NCBI GenBank assembly: GCA_913757435.1
Contig: CAJYDM010000003.1
Span: forward strand, 62,001-126,000
Direction of reading: 5' to 3'
Length of the DNA: 64,000 bases
Origin: Syntrophomonas sp. DTU019
Lineage (GTDB): Bacteria; Bacillota; Syntrophomonadia; Syntrophomonadales; Syntrophomonadaceae
In this document: piece after piece, positions 63,146 to 64,000 of the stretch
Numbering within the stretch: position 1 is the stretch's first letter
Layout of the letters: each line of letters opens with the position of its first letter
Program-made: the position numbers and the translations under genes
The notes under the pieces: generated by a model
The model's database searches: none
Told to the model about the DNA's origin: nothing
Seen by the model: the letters and a program-made list of their open reading frames with translations, nothing else

Positions 63146-63254
63146 TGTGACAGGGGACGGTTCTGCATGTGAGATGTGACAGGGGACGGTTCTGTGACAC
63201 AAGGGAAGCGGTTTAACCGCTTCCCTTGTGTCACAGAACCGTCCCCTGTCACAT
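63146..63254. repeat. REP/BIME-like long palindrome with 40-bp perfect arms
   Basis: Arms 63174-63213 and 63215-63254 are perfect inverted repeats around a single T at 63214. The outer 20 bases of the left arm (TGTGACAGGGGACGGTTCTG) also occur directly upstream at 63146-63165. It lies between gerA and the oxidoreductase gene. It could terminate transcription and is a potential SbcCD substrate. Confidence 0.9.
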
Positions 63255-63270
63255 GTGGTTTATCCTAAAT

Positions 63271-63999
63271 CTATATAGTGATCTTGGCCCGTTCTCGCAT
63301 GAAAGCGATCTCACGGTCCACGTCGCCCTGAATTTCGGCGATGCGCTCTTTGGCGTCAGGCCCTTGAAGCAGGCGGCTAAAGCGGCCTTGCCTCATTAAG
63401 TACTCATTTACTTGATCAGGGGTTTTTTTACCGTTGATGAAATGTGCGGTAGGATTACTAAAGCTGATCTTGCCATTTTCCGCTTCCCATAGCAGCCAGG
63501 CACCGCTGCGCACCGCCATGCGGCTCAACTGAACGGTGTCGGGCATATCAAACTGCCAGCCCAGATAACAGGGGGCCAGGATTTCGATGTATTTCATGCC
63601 TTTGATGCTTTTGGCCTTTACTACCTTGTCATACAGATCGGCCGGGTAAGCCACGGTGGCGGTAGCCACATAGGGGATATTGTGCTCCAGCATCATATGG
63701 GCCATATTCTTCTTAGGCTGGCGTTTGCCAGTCGGAGTGGTGGTGGTGAAGGTGCCGCGCGGAGTAGCTCCGCTGCGCTGCACACCGGTGTTGCTGTAAG
63801 CTTCGTTGTTGTAGCAGAAGTGAATGATATTCTCGTTGCGCTCAGCAGCGGCGGAGAGAGCCTGGAAGCCGATATCATAGGTGCCGCCGTCGCCCACCCA
63901 ACTAAACACGGTAGGGAGTTCACCTTCGATGCGGCCTTTTTCTTGCATGATTTCCAGCGCATGGGAAATACCTGAGGCGGAAGAGCCAGCACTGGCAAA
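63271..63999 (-). CDS. 2-oxoacid:ferredoxin oxidoreductase beta subunit (partial)
   Basis: The C-terminal part of a thiamine diphosphate-binding beta subunit; the frame is open to the window end, so the start is outside. SWVGDGGTYDIGFQALS is the TPP/Mg motif (GDG...), followed by AAERNENIIHFCYNNEAYSNTG, where NN completes the motif. TPTGKRQPKKN and APCYLGWQ are also typical of pyruvate/2-ketoisovalerate oxidoreductases. The beta subunit would decarboxylate the 2-oxoacid and pass electrons through Fe-S centres. The alpha and gamma subunits are probably just outside the window. Confidence 0.9.
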   Translation of the reverse strand, partial: FASAGSSASGISHALEIMQEKGRIEGELPTVFSWVGDGGTYDIGFQALSAAAERNENIIHFCYNNEAYSNTGVQRSGATPRGTFTTTTPTGKRQPKKNMAHMMLEHNIPYVATATVAYPADLYDKVVKAKSIKGMKYIEILAPCYLGWQFDMPDTVQLSRMAVRSGAWLLWEAENGKISFSNPTAHFINGKKTPDQVNEYLMRQGRFSRLLQGPDAKERIAEIQGDVDREIAFMRERAKITI

Positions 64000-64000
64000 A

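Noticed and set aside
63174-63254. CRISPR or phage attachment site
   Set aside because: There are no spaced direct repeats, integrase or tRNA; it is a single long palindrome of the REP type.

Overview
The window looks like the chromosome of a spore-forming anaerobic Bacillota (Clostridia), most like the Syntrophomonadaceae or a related syntrophic/butyrate-metabolising lineage. Grounds: a gerA-gerC-gerB germination operon, YheC/YheD spore-coat ATP-grasp proteins, a Spo0E-like protein, DUF3231, a complete butyryl-CoA/beta-oxidation gene set with CoA-transferases, a T-box leader, ferredoxin-type oxidoreductases and moderate GC. The taxonomic placement is inference; no rRNA or tRNA gene was recognised and there is no CRISPR array.

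Layout. 0-4.3 kb: tail of an MFS transporter, a butyryl-CoA:acetate-type CoA-transferase, a small membrane protein and topoisomerase III. 4.3-9.7 kb is the most unusual part. It holds three copies (A 4561-4732, C 7205-7370, B 8145-8272) of one structured, non-coding leader-like element. They stand before a DUF169 gene remnant, a DUF3795 gene and an intact DUF169 gene. A secreted MACPF (perforin-like) protein and a 139-bp MITE-like element lie between copies A and C. 9.7-20.3 kb carries DNA-acting and possible defence genes: a restriction endonuclease with a DUF1156-type methyltransferase, an OLD-family nuclease broken by a one-base deficit in a T run, and SbcD-SbcC. 20-26.5 kb: DUF3231, an FtsX/MacB-type ABC exporter with DUF4418, a 306-bp perfect tandem duplication, and membrane proteins.

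26.6-34.5 kb is a metabolic unit. A PAS-AAA-Fis sigma-54 activator is followed by a consensus -24/-12 promoter and then acyl-CoA dehydrogenase, two CoA-transferase subunits, thiolase, 3-hydroxyacyl-CoA dehydrogenase and enoyl-CoA hydratase. Together these can interconvert butyryl-CoA and acetyl-CoA and activate the acid. 34.8-38.8 kb: divergent YheC/YheD genes, one a tandem fusion with a degenerate first half, and a Spo0E-like gene. 39-53 kb: an HTH-ferredoxin protein, metallo-hydrolase, ribosomal protein L25/Ctc, two DUF4489 proteins, an LRAT-like protein, a SsuABC/ThiXYZ-type ABC transporter, an FAH-family enzyme, Pcm, and a DUF2769/flavoprotein/rubredoxin-like group.

53.4-55.2 kb is a TrpB2 gene behind a T-box whose best specifier candidate is UGG. 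Then come a PocR-PAS histidine kinase, a GNAT protein, the ger operon with an extra small membrane protein, and the 3' part of a 2-oxoacid:ferredoxin oxidoreductase beta subunit cut by the window edge. REP-like hairpins carrying GTCCC(C)/GGGAC cores recur between genes at 0.3, 4.9, 24.3, 24.6, 34.5 and 63.2 kb. No transposase for them is present in the window.
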